Shown here in pieces: positions 35,528-48,702 of a DNA stretch of 64,000 bases. The notes under the pieces were generated by a model that worked only from the letters and a program-made list of their open reading frames with translations, was not told where the DNA came from and did no database searches. A program made the position numbers and the translations under genes. Every line of letters starts with the position of its first letter. Positions within the stretch are counted from its first letter, which is position 1. This DNA comes from Lycium barbarum (taxonomy: Eukaryota; Streptophyta; Magnoliopsida; Solanales; Solanaceae): positions 81,952,120 to 82,016,119 of the forward strand of contig NC_083339.1 in NCBI RefSeq assembly GCF_019175385.1. The letters are read 5' to 3'.

Positions 35528-37318
35528 TGTCACGACCCAACCCCGTAGGCCGTGACTAGTGCCCGAACTAGACACTCGTGTACACACCTGTTATCTATAA
35601 TCAATCCGCAACTAAATATAATATGGAACTTATAAAAACGAAATGTTGTCTCGAAACTGTCACATATGTATATCAAGGCCACCTGTCTCCTGAGGAGTCA
35701 CAACCATCGAAAGGTAACATAGTACACAAGCCGACAAGGCTGTCATAACGTGTGGGAACGTCCCAACTATACATACGCAAGCCGACAAGGCTGCCACTAC
35801 GAATGGGAACGTCCCAAAATATAATTCATGCTACCACAGCCGAACAACATCTATATACAACCCACACATATGTCGACAGACCTCTAAGAGTATTAAATGT
35901 GACATATGACGGGACAGGGCCCCGCCGTACCCCTGGATAAACGTATATATACATCAAAAGTATTTGTACCAAAAGTCTAGGCTCCGGAACAATGGAGCAC
36001 TCCAAGACAGCTGAGTAGAAGTCCTAAGCTGGAGGATCACCAAAGCGAGTATCTACACCTGCGGGCATGAAATGTAGCCCCCGAAGAAAAGGGGGTCAGT
36101 ACGAGATATGTACTTAGTATATAAAGCATGAAATACAAAAAGGAAGATCATAACTGAAGTAGAGATTCCAGGGGACAAGTAAGACAATCAATAAATCACT
36201 GCACCTGTGCCTTACGAAATAAAATCACGCATATCATTATCATATACCATACCTGGCCCATTATGGGACTCGGTGAATAAATTCATATTATCATATCATC
36301 ATATCATCTTATTATCATATCTTCATATACATATACCGTACCCGGATCATCATAGGACTCGGTGAATAAAGTCGTGTACACGTATACCATACCCGGCCCA
36401 TCATGGGACTCGGAGCCATAATTATATCATCATATTATCATATACATATACCGTTCCCGACCCATTATGGGACTCGGTGAATAATACAGTGAGACTGTGC
36501 ATGAATACATACCCGGCCCGGGACTTGGTGAATAATACAATAACAGTATGCAAAAGTAGAATATCATGAGTAGTTATATGCAACTAAATCATCATCTGAA
36601 AGTCAATAGAATAAGTAGAATAACTAACACTCGAGTATCAAAGGCGATAGTAATGTTGAGTACCCTTTAAATGTCACTATGGACTATATCAAATAGAGCC
36701 TCAGGAATCATAGACATGTATCAAGATAATATGAAATAGCTTATGGAAGTCAAGGACATTAGTCATCGTAGAGTCTCTAAGAATAGGAGCTTATACATAC
36801 CGACTACTATCCAACGTATAGAAGACTTGAGAGGCAATACCTTAAGAGTTCTAACATCAAGAAGTGAATAAGAATCATGAATCACACTCGAAACTTATGA
36901 ATAGAATTACCCCAAACCTCATATAATATGTCACTTATATCTAAGACATGCCAAAAGAAAGAAGGGATAGCTTTACGTCCCGATTGGCACTTCAACCTAT
37001 AACAATGGTAGCATGTCCGTCAAATTGGTGGTTACTTGTATGCATTCTATCTCAAACGATAACTCGTTTTGATATAAAACAAGTGGGCAACACTTCCACT
37101 ACTTGCACACATCCACAACTCACACACAAGGTCAATAACATCAATAACAAGACACAACTCAAGGACATAACAAAATCAGTCCCATATGCACTATATACAC
37201 CATTTCTATCATTCTTTCTCTTTACATCCATGGAGTACATCAACCCCAGCAACAAAAGTGATTAATACACTAATTCCTTATGTTAATCCAGCCCCTTTAA
37301 CAATGTTAGACCAGCCAT
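35528..37318 (-). repeat. 5' LTR of element R, cut at duplication junction
   Basis: Matches 25079-26247 plus 29321-29984 and the solo copy at 39707. It stops at ACCAGCCAT (37318), where sequence of the A LTR begins. The donor motif of the predicted intron is damaged here (TTTACGTCCCG near 36975). Confidence 0.9.
37316..37318. other. Tandem duplication junction
   Basis: R sequence (...GACCAGCCAT, as at 29975-29984) passes directly into A LTR sequence (CATTGTTGGGTAAAGG, as at 13728). The three bases CAT are common to both partners. The segment from the A LTR through R therefore occurs twice in direct order. Confidence 0.85.
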
Positions 37319-38926
37319 TGTTGGGTAAAGGTTTGAATTGAGTCATTATTAACGATATGTTGTGATTGTAAATGTGTTATGAATGAAATTTAGGACATGG
37401 AATGCGTATTATATGTGAGAAAATGCAATAATGAACTATGACCATGATTATGGAGAATTTGGAGGGAAATTGTGAAATGTGGTTAATGTAGATGAATGAT
37501 GATTGTTGTTTGCGATATTGTGAATGTTGTTATGAATGTTTGGGAGGTGATATAAAATATGGGAAAAGTTGTATAAACAAAGGAAGTGCTGCCCAATTTT
37601 CTTTACCTTTAGTAAGTACATTTAAGTAATCGACTAGCTATAGTTCACGCGAATTTTCTTGAAGGTAGAAATGTGGGCATCGAAGAAGAACAAGCAAGAG
37701 ATAGATTAGTTACACGAAAAAGGTATGTGAGGCTAGTCCATTCTTTTTATGGCATGAATCCTATGGCATGATTTTTCCTTCTTTTCCATGAATACTCTAC
37801 ATCCCGGAAAGCTAAGAGTCTATGTTCATGAATAGCCATATGAGATAAGAGTTACATTATGAGCCTAATAATGATGATGATGAACTTAAACTTAAAGATT
37901 CTAGAGTTCATGATATGATGTTCCTATAAAGTTAATGATGTACCTATAAGTTAATGATGTCATTTATTGTTTACACTCACCTTATATACTATTTCCTTCA
38001 AGGTGAGGCATAATGCTTATAAATGCTCCATAATGGAATCGGGGATTCACGACCTTATGTCACCCCGATAGAGTATAATTGTCTTAAGTTTCCAGTCATG
38101 TATTATAGTAATAGCATGATGAGAATATGATAAGTCTATGATATGTACTTGATGCTATCACACCACGCCTATATAGCCGGGCAGACACCGCTAAGGCGGG
38201 CAGCGTATACACCATGTCTAGATGGCATGGGCAGACACCACTAGTGGGCGGCATGAGATGGTACCCCGGACGCGGGAGGCCTGGACGCAGGCTAATGGTT
38301 ATCACACCGTACCTATATGGACGGGAAGCCTATACATTTATGCATAAATGATATGATGATGATTATGAAGTAAGCCAGCATGCATTATTTCCTTTTATAA
38401 GTGACAGTCAGTTACAGTTGCCCCTCATTTGATGCTTCCTTTCTCTCATTGACGTATTATTATTATTTATGTCTCTCAGACTCAGTACAATGTTCGTACT
38501 GACGTCCGTATTCCTTGGACGCTGTGTTCTTTCCCACAGGTAGGCAGGGAGGTAAGCTTGATCCAGATTTGTAGGAGCTGTTAGTTGACTTGAGAGCACT
38601 CCATTGTTCCGGAGGTGCCTTTGATCATTCTTTTGTGTATATATGTATATTTTGGGCACGACGGGGTCCTGTCCCGTCCCTATGTCTAGCACTCTAGTAG
38701 AGGCTCGTAGCTGTGGGTAGTATGGTCTCACAATGTTTCTAATGTATATGTTTATATTATTTTGATAGCCGAAGGGCTTACGTATATATACATATATATG
38801 TAAAGTGATTATGTTTGCAAATTAGAAAATGACTTTCTTATGATATGAATATGATAAGTAAGGGAATGAGTGGTGCTCGGTGGTTAGCCCCGGGTACCCG
38901 TCACGGCCCCTAGTCGGTTCGTGACA
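37316..38926 (+). repeat. 5' LTR of element A, copy 2 (5' part missing)
   Basis: Matches copy 1 from 13728 to its end at 15338, ending CGTGACA at 38926. It contains the branch point/acceptor module (38497-38539) with a perfect CGTCC/GGACG hairpin and the GACGGG...CCCGTC hairpin near 38660. Confidence 0.92.
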
Positions 38927-38930
38927 AAAG

Positions 38931-39022
38931 TGGTATCAGAGCAGTTCAGTCCTAGGAAGTGTCTATGAGTCGTGTCTAGTAGAGTCTTGTTTATGGTGTG
39001 TTGCGCGCCACACTAATAACCA
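38931..39022 (+). promoter_or_regulatory. Primer-binding site and leader hairpin (A, copy 2)
   Basis: TGGTATCAGAGC at 38931-38942. The loop palindrome GCGCGC is at 39003-39008 with stem GGTGTG/CACACT. The outer stem has decayed to TGTTTAT/ATAACCA. Confidence 0.85.
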
Positions 39023-39134
39023 GGAGGCTACATGGCATTTAGGAAAAATGACCATCTTTCATCTTAAAGAGATCGTGCGATAGAGCTGTATTATAAGATT
39101 TTCTCCTCCCTAATATTGTGCTATGATTTTAGAA

Positions 39135-39706
39135 ATGCCGCCAAAGGGAAAAGCTACAGCCGCCCAGAAGGGCAAGACTACAATGAAAAAACGGGTAGAA
39201 AGAGAGCCGCCAATGAATGTAAAAAAGGGCGAATCACATAATGAGGCCCCATCTAATACTTCCGCCACCCGCCCAATGTAGAAGAACAAGGAGGAGCTTC
39301 AGCTCCAGTTCTTCCACCGGTTGCTTCGGGTCAACAAGTGACCGAGGCTATCCATCTATTGACACAGTTAGTTGCCGCCCAGGCACAGTGGCAGAATGTG
39401 AGTTCAAGTGATCGGACAGCTAGTACCAGAGCCCGTGATCTTATGAGTTTGAATCCTCCGGAGTGTTTTGGGTCAAAGCCGGATGAAGACCCGCAAGGTT
39501 TTATTGATGAGACGTTGAGAACATTGAGGATTATTCATGCCTCCGAGATTGAATCTGTGCAGTTGGCATCATATAGACTCCGAGATGTGGCGGTATTGTG
39601 GTACAATAATTGGCTAGCATCAAGAAAAGAAAATGCGCCTCCTCCCGTGTGGCAAGAATTTGTCGATGCTTTCATCTGCCACTATTTGCCACCCGAGGTC
39701 CGCCGA
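39135..39706 (+). pseudogene. gag 5' part of element A, copy 2
   Basis: Starts MPPKGKATAAQKGK at an ATG after an acceptor-like TTTTAG. The frame breaks by one base near 39276, then the capsid core runs from TEAIHLLTQLVAAQAQW to PPEVRR, where the R solo LTR interrupts it. It differs from copy 1 by only scattered substitutions and lacks the early stop. Gag resumes at 43151. In the PPEFFGS motif of copy 1 and F, the second Phe is Cys here. Confidence 0.9.
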
Positions 39707-42700
39707 TGTCACGACCCAACCCCGTAGGCCGTGACTAGTGCCCGAACTGGACACTCGTGTACACACCTGTTATCTATAATCAATCCGCAACTAAACATAA
39801 TACGGAACTTATAAAAAATGAAACGTTGTCTCGAAACTGTCACATATGTATATCAAGGCCACCTGTCTCCTAAGGAGGCACAACCATCGAAAGGTAACAT
39901 AGTACACAAGCTGACAAGGCTATCATAACGTGTGGGAACGTCCCAACTATACATACGCAAGCCGACAAGGCTGCCACTACGAATGGGAACGTCCCAAAAT
40001 ATAAGTCATGCTACCACAGCCGAACAACATCTATATACAACCCACACATATGTCTACAGACCTCTAAGAGTATTAACAGTGACATATGACAGGACAGGGC
40101 CCCGCCGTACCCCTGGATAAACGTATATATACATCAAAAGGATCTGTACCAAAAGTCAAGGCTCCGAAACAATGAAGCACTCCAAGACAGCTAAGTAGAA
40201 GTCCTAAGCTGGAGGATCACCAAAGCGAGTATCTGCACCTGCGGGCATGAAACGCAGCCCCCCGAAGAAAAGGGGGTCAGTACGAGTTATGTACTGAGTA
40301 TATAAAGCATGAAATACAATAAGGAAGATCATAATTGAAGTAGAGATTCCAGGGGACAAGTATGATAATCAATAAATCACTACACCTGTGCCTTACGAAA
40401 TAAAATCACGCATATCATTATCTTATACCATACCCGGCCCATTATGGGACTCGGTGAATAAAGTCATATTATCATATCATCATATTATCATATCATCATA
40501 TACATATACCGTACCCGCCCCATTATGGGACTCGGTGAATAAAGTCGTGTACACGTATACCATACCCGGCCATCATGGGACTCGGTGCCATAATCATATC
40601 ATCATATACATATACCGTACCCGGCCCATTATGGGACTCGGTGAATAATAAAGTGAGACTATGCACGAATACATACCCGGACCGGGACTCGGTGAATAAT
40701 ACAATAACAGTATGCACGAGTAGAATATCATGAGTAGTCATATGCAACTAAATCATCATCTGAGACTCAATAGAATAAGTAGAATAACTAACACTCGAGT
40801 ATCAAAGGCGATAGTCATGTTGAGTACCCTTTAAATGTTACTATGGACTATATCAAATAGAGCCTCAGGAATCATAGACATGTATCAAGATAATATGAAA
40901 TAGCTTATGGAAGTCAAGGACATTAGTCATCGTAGAGTCTCTAAGAATAGGAGCTTGTACATACCGACTACTATCCAACGTATAGAAGATTTGAGAGGCA
41001 ATACCTTAAGAATTCTAACATCAAGAAGTGAATAAGAATCATGAATCACACTCGAAACTTATTAATAGAACTACCCCAAAGCTCATATCATATGTCACTT
41101 ATATCTAAGACATGCCAAAATAAATAAGGGATAGCTTTACATACCGCTTGTCGTCTGTACCAACTCAACAAATTAAACTCATCCCGATTGGCACTTCAAC
41201 CTATAACAATGGTAGCATGTCCGTCAAATTGGTGGTTACTTGTATGCATTCTATCTCAAACGATAACTTGTTTTTATATAAAACAAGTGGGCAGCACTTC
41301 CACTACTTGCACACATCCACAACTCACACACAAGGTCAATAACATCAATAACAAGACACAACTCAAGGACATAACAAAATCAGTCCCATATGCACTATAT
41401 ACACCATTGCTATCATTCTTTCTCTTTACATCCATGGAGTACATCAACCACAGCAACAAAAGTGATTAATACACTAATTCCTTATGTTAATCTAGCCCCT
41501 TTAACAATGTTAGACCAGCCATCATGAACAGCCCATACTCCAGCAACAACAATTACATATATTGTACATAATCATAACTAGAATCCCCGCATTTCGACTC
41601 AACAAGAGCCGCCATGAAAATCCTACCAAACAGCCCCCAAAATGTCACCGTAAAACAGCCACGAAATTTACAACAAACAGCCACGAAATTTATCACAAAA
41701 CAGCCACAAATTTATTACAAATAAGCCCCAAAATTTATTACAAAACAGCCCCTTAACTACAATTTAACAATAACAATGATAACCACAAATAGCCATATAA
41801 TCACATGAGATTTTCCACAAAAAAAAACTTATCAAAACAGCCCACAACAACAACAACATCGACTATTATATGCAAGGAAACTGCCCTAATATCACAACAA
41901 GTTATAACATGATTTAATCTTTCCTTTCTCCTTTAACACATAATCCATAATATTAATAACAAAAACCATCCATGTACAAGAAATTACTTCAATTTCGTTT
42001 CAATAGCAAACCCAAAACAGTCCCTCAAAACTACAATACTGAAATACAATCTTCGACCTTTATTCCACAAAATCACAAACACATGGAGACGAATATAATA
42101 TTACCATAGACAACAACCCTCATACATGTCTATATCCATGTTTGCAGCCCTTCAACATAAACAAATTATCTACCATTACAATACCATAATAATGACAACA
42201 CTAATCAAACTCAACCCAATTAAAACAATTCCAAATCCACCCACTTTTAATGCCAACTTTAATCAAATAATTCTTACTTCCAACTTCACATAATACAACT
42301 TAATCTCTCCATTACAACATCATTAACTCCCATTCCATGGCAAAAAAATGAAATCTCACCTCCAATTAAATTAGGGCAACCTTACAATAACTTGCACCAT
42401 TTGCACCACTTCATCTTCTTCAACTTAAGCTCTAACCTGGCTACTCCTTTAAGTGCCTAGAACACCTTAACAACTTAATTTTTCTTGCAACACTTGAACT
42501 GGTTTAAGGGCTGCCATGGACGTGAACTTGGCAGCCATGGTTATTCACGTTTCCTTCTTCTATCCAAGGTGAGATTAGCAAATTTTTTGGTGTTAAAAGT
42601 GAGGGCTGGCCGTGACTTGGTTGCTGCCATGGGTATGGCGGTGGCCCTCTCTCTCTCTTTGGTTCACTTTGTGGAGAAGATGAAAATGAATTCTCTCTCT

Positions 42701-42732
42701 TAATTTTCAGATTTGTGGTTGAAGAGGAAATG

Positions 42733-42792
<60 letters not shown>

Positions 42793-43150
42793 TTCAGATT
42801 TTTATGAAGTAGTGGAGGTGTGAGTCATCCACTAAGACATAATATGCTGCCCCAATGTCGTCTTGTGCCCCACTATGGCATGGACCAATCAGATTTGGCC
42901 ATGTTCTAGTGGGGTCCCTTTGTGCACTACTTAATTAATTAAAATCCCCACTTAATAATCTAATCATGGTTAAATAATCCCTAATCTCCACCAATATTTC
43001 TACACTAACTGCAATTAATTAACAAGTCGTGCACTTATTAAATATCGGGGATTGAAAGTCCTTGTCTCATATCCCAAAATAATCTCATCCTTGAATTTTA
43101 TGTCCATTAGTTCACGACTAATACAATGTACAAAAATACGGGATATAACA
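39707..43150 (-). mobile_element. R solo LTR in gag of A, copy 2
   Basis: A 3,444-bp LTR on the minus strand (TGTTATATCCCG at 43150 to TGACA at 39707) between GCCGA repeats (39702-39706, 43151-43155). It occupies the same gag position as element R in copy 1, so it is the collapsed duplicate of R. The hairpin minisatellite lies at about 40430-40700 and a (CT)n run at 42734-42789 is about three times longer than in the R 3' LTR. Confidence 0.95.
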
Positions 43151-44109
43151 GCCGAGCTAGAGCGGATAGGTTCTTAAATCTAAAGCAAGGAAACATGAGT
43201 GCCTGGGAGTATATCCTTCAATTTAATTAATTGGCTAGATATGCCCAGACTATGGTGGCCGATATGGGAGATAGGGTACACAGGTTTGTGAGTGGCTTTG
43301 GGCCACATTTATTCAAGGATTGTTTAACGGCTTCGTTGCAAGATGGGATGGATATTTCCTGAATACAAGCCCATGCCCAGAATTTAGAAGGACAACAACC
43401 TCCGCAAAGGGGTGATCGTGATGTCGATAGAAGGCAAAGCAAGAGGGCCAGATATATGGGGGCAGGAAGCGATTATAGAAGGGGATCAAGGCAGACACAT
43501 TATAGGCACTCAGGTCAGTCGGTGACTAGTGCACCTCCTCGATTTACGGGTAGGAGATTTGATCGCTCCTTTCGTTCAAGACAGGGTCAGAGTTCGAAGG
43601 CCTTAGATTCTCAGTTTGGGGGAGATTATTGTCAGAGGATACCACCAGTACCGCGATGCAGCCAGTGCGGTACATTGCATTCCGGAAAGTGTCACCAAGG
43701 TTTAGATGCTTGCTATGTTTGCGGCCAGGTTGGGCACATGATGCGAGATTGCCCGTCGATGAGTGGTAGAGTTGGGGTTCAACCCACAGGATCAGTGGCT
43801 GGTTCATCTTCAGTGCGCCCGATAGGGCAGACTCCCCAGATGTCACCAGGTCGAGGTAGAGGTAGAGGGGAAACATCTACTTCGGGTGCCACTCAGCCCC
43901 GTGTGTATGCTTTAGCTGGACGACAGGATCTTGAGTCCTCCCCGGATGTGGTTATAGGTACATTATCCATATTTTCCCATGATGTGTATGCATTGATAGA
44001 TCCGGGTTATACTCTATCTTATATTACTTCGTATATTGCTGGTCGTATTGGGGTGAAACCTGAGCCAATAAAACCTTTTGAGGTATCTACTCCGGTGGTG
44101 ATCCCGTGA
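43151..44109 (+). pseudogene. gag 3' part and protease of element A
   Basis: Continues gag from the R insertion: RADRFLNLKQGNMSAWEY, with in-frame stops near 43230 and 43362. A basic Arg/Ser/Gln-rich linker and a CCHC zinc knuckle CYVCGQVGHMMRDC (43711-43752) follow; in a working protein the knuckle binds genomic RNA. The aspartic protease follows the VYALAGRQDLE linker, with the active-site segment ALIDPGYTLSYI near 43990 (the family usually has DPGS or DSGS). A one-base frameshift at about 44097-44107 separates it from the reverse transcriptase frame. Not functional. Confidence 0.9.
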
Positions 44110-45104
44110 TAGCTAGACAGGTGTATAAAAATTGTGTAATTGTGATATGTGACCGCCAGACCAAAGCCGATTTAATTGAGCTGGAAATGTTAGATTTTGA
44201 TGTGATTATGGGTATGGATTGGTTGGCTTCGTATTATGCTAGTGTTGATTGCCGAATGAAAGTTGTTCGATTTCAATTTCCGGAAGAGCCTGTGCTTGAA
44301 TGGAAGGGTAATACAGCATCTCCGAAAGGTAGGTTTATTTCCTACCTTAAGGGAAGAAAGATGATAGCTAAGGGATATATTTATCACTTAGTCCGAGTTC
44401 ATGATACCGAAGCAAAGTCGCCATATTTCCAATCCGTTCCGGTAATGAATGAGTTTCCGGATGTATTTCCAGATGAACTCCCAGGCCTTCCTCCAGAAAG
44501 AGAGATTGATTTCTCCATTGATGTGTTGCCGGACACCAAGCCTATTTCTATTCCTCCGTATCGAATGGCTCCGGTAGAATTGAAAGAGCTAAAGGCACAG
44601 TTGAAAGATTTGCTGGAGAAGGGGTTTATTAGACCCAGTTCATCACCGTGGGGAGCACCAGTCTTGTTCGTCAGAAAGAAAGATGGTTCCTTACGAATGT
44701 GCATCGATTATATGCAATTGAACAAGGTGACGATAAAGAACAAATATCCTCTCCCAAGGATTGATGATTTGTTTGATCAACTACAGGGTGCCAAGTGATT
44801 TTCTAAAATAGACTTGAGGTCGGGTTATCATCAAGTGAGAGTTAGAGAAGAAGATATTTCCAAAACAACTTTCAGAATGAGATATGGTCACTATGAGTTC
44901 CAAGTGATGTCGTTTGGGTTTACTAATGCTCCGGCAGTGTTTATGAATTTGATGAATAATGTAATCAGGCCCCTCTTGGATTTATTCATGATAGTATTCA
45001 TTGATGATATTCTGGTATACTCTGGCACAGAATCAAAACATGCAGATCATTTACGTATTGTTCTTGGGATTCTTCGAACCCGAGAATTGTATGCAAAATT
45101 TTAA
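44106..45104 (+). pseudogene. Reverse transcriptase of element A
   Basis: Tekay/Del-type reverse transcriptase. It opens with the protease C-terminal part ([20 protein letters not shown]), then [20 protein letters not shown], the palm motif [12 protein letters not shown] (44677 onward) and [19 protein letters not shown] at 44796 stands where Trp is expected. After it come [28 protein letters not shown] and the catalytic FIDDILVYS (44998-45024), in which both Asp residues are kept. A TAA near 45103 ends this part. The enzyme would copy element RNA into DNA in the capsid; two stops prevent that here. Confidence 0.92.
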
Positions 45105-45840
45105 AAGTGCGAGTTTTGGTTGAATTCTGTGACATTTTTGGGGCATGTTATTTCAGATGATGGCATTCGAGTCGATACTCAGAAAATCGAAGGTGCGAAG
45201 ACCCTGGCCAAGGCCTACGACGCTTACAGTAGTCCGTAGTTTTCTGGGATTGGCAGGTTACTATAGAAGGTTCGTAGAGGGATTTTCCTCTATTTCAGCC
45301 CCATTGACGAGGCTAACCCAGAAGTTAGTTAAATTTCAGTGGAATGATGCTTGTGAACGCAGCTTCCAAGAGTTGAAGGATAGATTAACCTCAGCTCCAG
45401 TCTTAACACTTCCAGAAAGGCCAGATGGTTATGTGGTGTACTGTGATGCTTCTGGCGTTGGGTTAGGATGTGTGCTAATGCATCATGGTAGAGTCATTGC
45501 TTATGCTTCGAGACAGCTGCGGAAACATGAAAAGAACTATCCGACTCATGATCTCGAATTGGCTGCAGTCATTCATGCATTAAAGATGTGGAGATATTAC
45601 TTGTACGGAGTGCATGTCGATATTTATACAGATCACAAGAGTCTTTAATACATTTTCAAGCAGAAGGAGTTAAATATGCAGCAGAGGCGGTGGTTAGAGT
45701 TATTGAAGGATTATGATGTGAGCATTTTATACCACCCCGGAAAGGCAAATGTAGTAGCTGATGCGCTTAGCCGCCGATCAATGGGCAGCTTATGTGAAGT
45801 TCCTCCTGGAAAGAAAGAATTGATTCATGAGCTCCACTAA
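45105..45840 (+). pseudogene. RT thumb and RNase H of element A
   Basis: Begins [21 protein letters not shown] single-base insertion near 45202 shifts the frame, and [17 protein letters not shown] follows. RNase H is recognisable from [15 protein letters not shown] and the [18 protein letters not shown] helix to [10 protein letters not shown] stop at 45646 precedes [13 protein letters not shown] and the closing [18 protein letters not shown]. The Asp/Glu metal-binding residues (D in YCDAS, E in LELAAV, D in YTDHKS) remain. The domain would degrade RNA in the hybrid. Confidence 0.9.
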
Positions 45841-46184
45841 CTAGCTAATCTTGGAGTGCGTGTAATTGATTCGGGTAGTGCAGGGATTGATATTAACGAC
45901 CCCACAGTTTCATCTCTGAATATGGAAGTGAAAGAGCGTCAGTATGAAGATCCTCATTTGTGCCATTACAGAGACACCTCTCATGAAAAAGAGAAGTCCC
46001 TATTTGAAGCTTCCATGGATGGAATTCTTAGATACCAACACAGGCTATGTGTTCCGAATGTTGCAGAATTGCGACGTAAAATTCTAAAAGAAGCCCATTA
46101 TTCTCGGTATTCTATTCACCCAGGTCCAACAAAGATGTATCACGATCTCAAGTTGATATATTGGTGGGATGACATGAAGAGAGA
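45841..46184 (+). pseudogene. Integrase N-terminus of element A
   Basis: After a stop near 45838 the frame reads through a linker to GILRYQHRLCVPNVAELRRK and HYSRYSIHPGPTKMYHDLKL, the His part of the HHCC zinc-binding region. It is cut at DDMKRD by element D (target duplication AGAGA). The second half, with the CPNC pair and catalytic core, resumes at 55432. Confidence 0.9.
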
Positions 46185-48607
46185 TGTTATATCCCGTATT
46201 TTTATACGTCGAATTATTCGCAAGCAAATCGGCTCAATTTAAAGACGGGATTACTTTCAGACATGAAATAGGAACTTTTAATTTTCAATTTTAATTAGTA
46301 TACGAATTGTTCAAAAATTTTATTTAGTGTAGAAATATTATTGGAGATTAGGAACTAATTAAATATGATTAGATTATTAAGTGGGGATTAGTTATTAATT
46401 AATAGTAATGGAGTTAATTAATTATACCATCAAGGTGGGCCCCACCGAATTTGAGTACAAAACAAAAGGTGACAAAATAAAATTTAATGGATGACATTAT
46501 AGTGGGGCACGTGTTCCTTGCATGGACAATAGATATATCGTCATCTTGATGACTAACAATGACTATTCATTCCATTTGCAAATTTCACACAATTGTGAAC
46601 TAAAAGAAAATCCTAGCCATGGCTGTCTAACTTCTGCCATGGCAGCCCTCACATAAAAAAAATTGTTTTAACTCTAAGGTGATTTTCAAGTCCAAGGAGG
46701 TGATACAAACATTGGTTATTGAATTGAGGAAGAAGAAATTGTGAATTGGAGCAGTCAAGTGTAGAAAATTCCTCCGAGAAAATTTAGGTAAGATTTTCTT
46801 GTTTTGTAGTATAATTGTATTAATGGTGTTGTAATGGAAGGATTAAAATTGGATTGGATGAAATTGGAAGTAAGAAATTGCATGAAATCGTTGTTATACG
46901 AAAGTGTGGGATGAAAAGGATTAAAAAGGGTTATTGGGTTGTTAGAATTGTTTATGGGCTGAATTGTAAGGATTCTATATGAATATTGCTATTGTTGTCA
47001 TTGTTAGTATTTCTGTGTTAACAGGAGGATAATTGGAAATTCAGGTTAGGCAAATATATAGGGGAAATGCTGCCCGATTTCCTTTAAGTCCTTAACTAAT
47101 GAAAACCCTAATCGAGAAAGTACAAGTTAAAGAATGAGTCCGATAAGCGATGGGCTACGGATTTACGAACTAGAAAGTATAGTTACTAACGATAGCGTTA
47201 CTTTTATATTAACAGGTATGTAAAGTTGTCCCTTCTTTCTTTTGGCATGTCTTAGATTTAAGTGATGACTGATATGAACTTTGGGGTAATTCTATTCATA
47301 AGTCTTGAGTGTGATCCATGATTCTTATTCACTTCTTGATGTTAGAACTCTTAAGTGGTTGAGTTTCCCTCGAGTCCTCTATACGTTTGATAGTTGTTGA
47401 TGTGTAAAAGTTCCTATTCTTAAAGGCTATATAATGATTATTGTCCTTGACTTTTAATAGCTGTTTCGCATTATCTTGATACATGACACATGATTCCAGA
47501 GGCTCTATTTGATATAGTTCTTATTGACATTCAAAGATTACTTACCATGACTATTGTCTTGACATTCGAGTGTTAGTTAGTCCACTTATTCTATTGACTC
47601 TCAGATGATGATGTAGTTGCATATGGTTGCTCATGATATTCTACTCGTGCTTACTGTTATTGTATCATTCACCGAGTCCCGGGCCGGGTATGTTATCGTG
47701 CACAGTTTCACTACATTATTCACCGAGTCCCTCACTAGAGGGCCGGGTACGTTTTATGATGATATGATGATATGATGATGTGATGATACGATGATATGAT
47801 TATGGCACCGAGTCCCTCACTAGAGGGTCGGGTACGGTATATGTATACGATGATATGATGATATGATTATGGCACTGAGTCCCATAATGGGCTGGGTACG
47901 GTATATGATAATGATATGCATGATTTTGTTTCGTAAGGCACAGGTACAGTGATTTCTTGATTATTATACTTGTTTCTGGTAATCTCTACTTCAGTTATGA
48001 TCCTTCTTATTGTATTTCATGCTTTATATACTCGGTACATATTCCGTACTGACCCCCTTTTTCGGGGCGCTGCGTTTCATGCCCGCAGGGACAGATAGTC
48101 GGTTTGGTGACCCTTCAGCATAGGACTTCTACTCAGCTGTCTTGGAGAGCTCCGTTGTTCCGGAGTCTAGACTCTTGGTTCAGATCTTATGATGTATAGG
48201 TATATGTTTATCAAGGGGTACGGCGGGGCCCTGTCCCGTCATATTTCGCTATCGATACTCTTAGAGGTTTGTAGACATATGTGTGGGTAGTGTATAAGTT
48301 TGTTCAGCTGTGTCTATACGATGTGCTGTAGATATTGATATGTAGTGGCAGCCTTGTCGGCTTGCGTACGATATTGATATGTAATGGTAGCCTTGTCGGC
48401 TTGCGTATCATAATATGTATTGATTAGTTGTGACTCCTCAGGAGATAGGTCCTCCGAGTATATATATATGGTGACGTTATGAACCCTTGGAGTTCTTATG
48501 CAAGTTTCAATATTGTTTCATAGATTCGGTTTGACTATATCTAACAGGTACGTATATGAGTGTCCAGCTCGGGCACTAGTCATGGCCCACGGGGTTGGGT
48601 CGTGACA
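46185..48607 (+). repeat. 5' LTR of element D
   Basis: Ends GGGTTGGGTCGTGACA before the primer site. It holds a hairpin minisatellite (47668-47910, four units), the acceptor module (48047-48088) and two GTAGCCTTGTCGGCTTGCGT-type repeats near 48350-48410. Confidence 0.93.
47216..48088 (+). other. Predicted intron inside the D 5' LTR
   Basis: Donor AACAG|GTATGTAAAG, branch point TACTGAC (48047-48053), CCCCC...GGGGC hairpin and acceptor TGCCCGCAG ending 48088. The base after the acceptor context is changed (GGGACAG). The 3' LTR has the same parts at 53992 and 54864-54906. Confidence 0.45.
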
Positions 48608-48611
48608 AAAG

Positions 48612-48702
48612 TGGTATCAGAGCAGTTCGTCCTCGGAGTGTCTACAGACCATGTCTAGTAGAGTCTTGTTTATCGGTGTGTTGTGCACCACATCTATAAA
48701 CA
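48612..48702 (+). promoter_or_regulatory. Primer-binding site and leader hairpin (D)
   Basis: TGGTATCAGAGC (48612-48623). Hairpin 48667-48702 with TGTTTAT/ATAAACA outer stem, GGTGTG/CACATC inner stem and loop palindrome GTGCAC (48683-48688). Confidence 0.9.

Larger units (their letters stand above)
25079..37318 (-). mobile_element. Element R: reverse-oriented non-autonomous LTR element in A gag
   Basis: On the minus strand the order is 5' LTR (35528-37318, its outer part lost at the duplication junction), primer site, non-coding interior, pol tail, polypurine tract and 3' LTR (25079-31571, split by solo LTR C). The left flank is ACCGA; copy 2 of the insertion shows GCCGA on both sides. The interior of 3,956 bp keeps only the integrase C-terminus and chromodomain. 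Confidence 0.88.
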
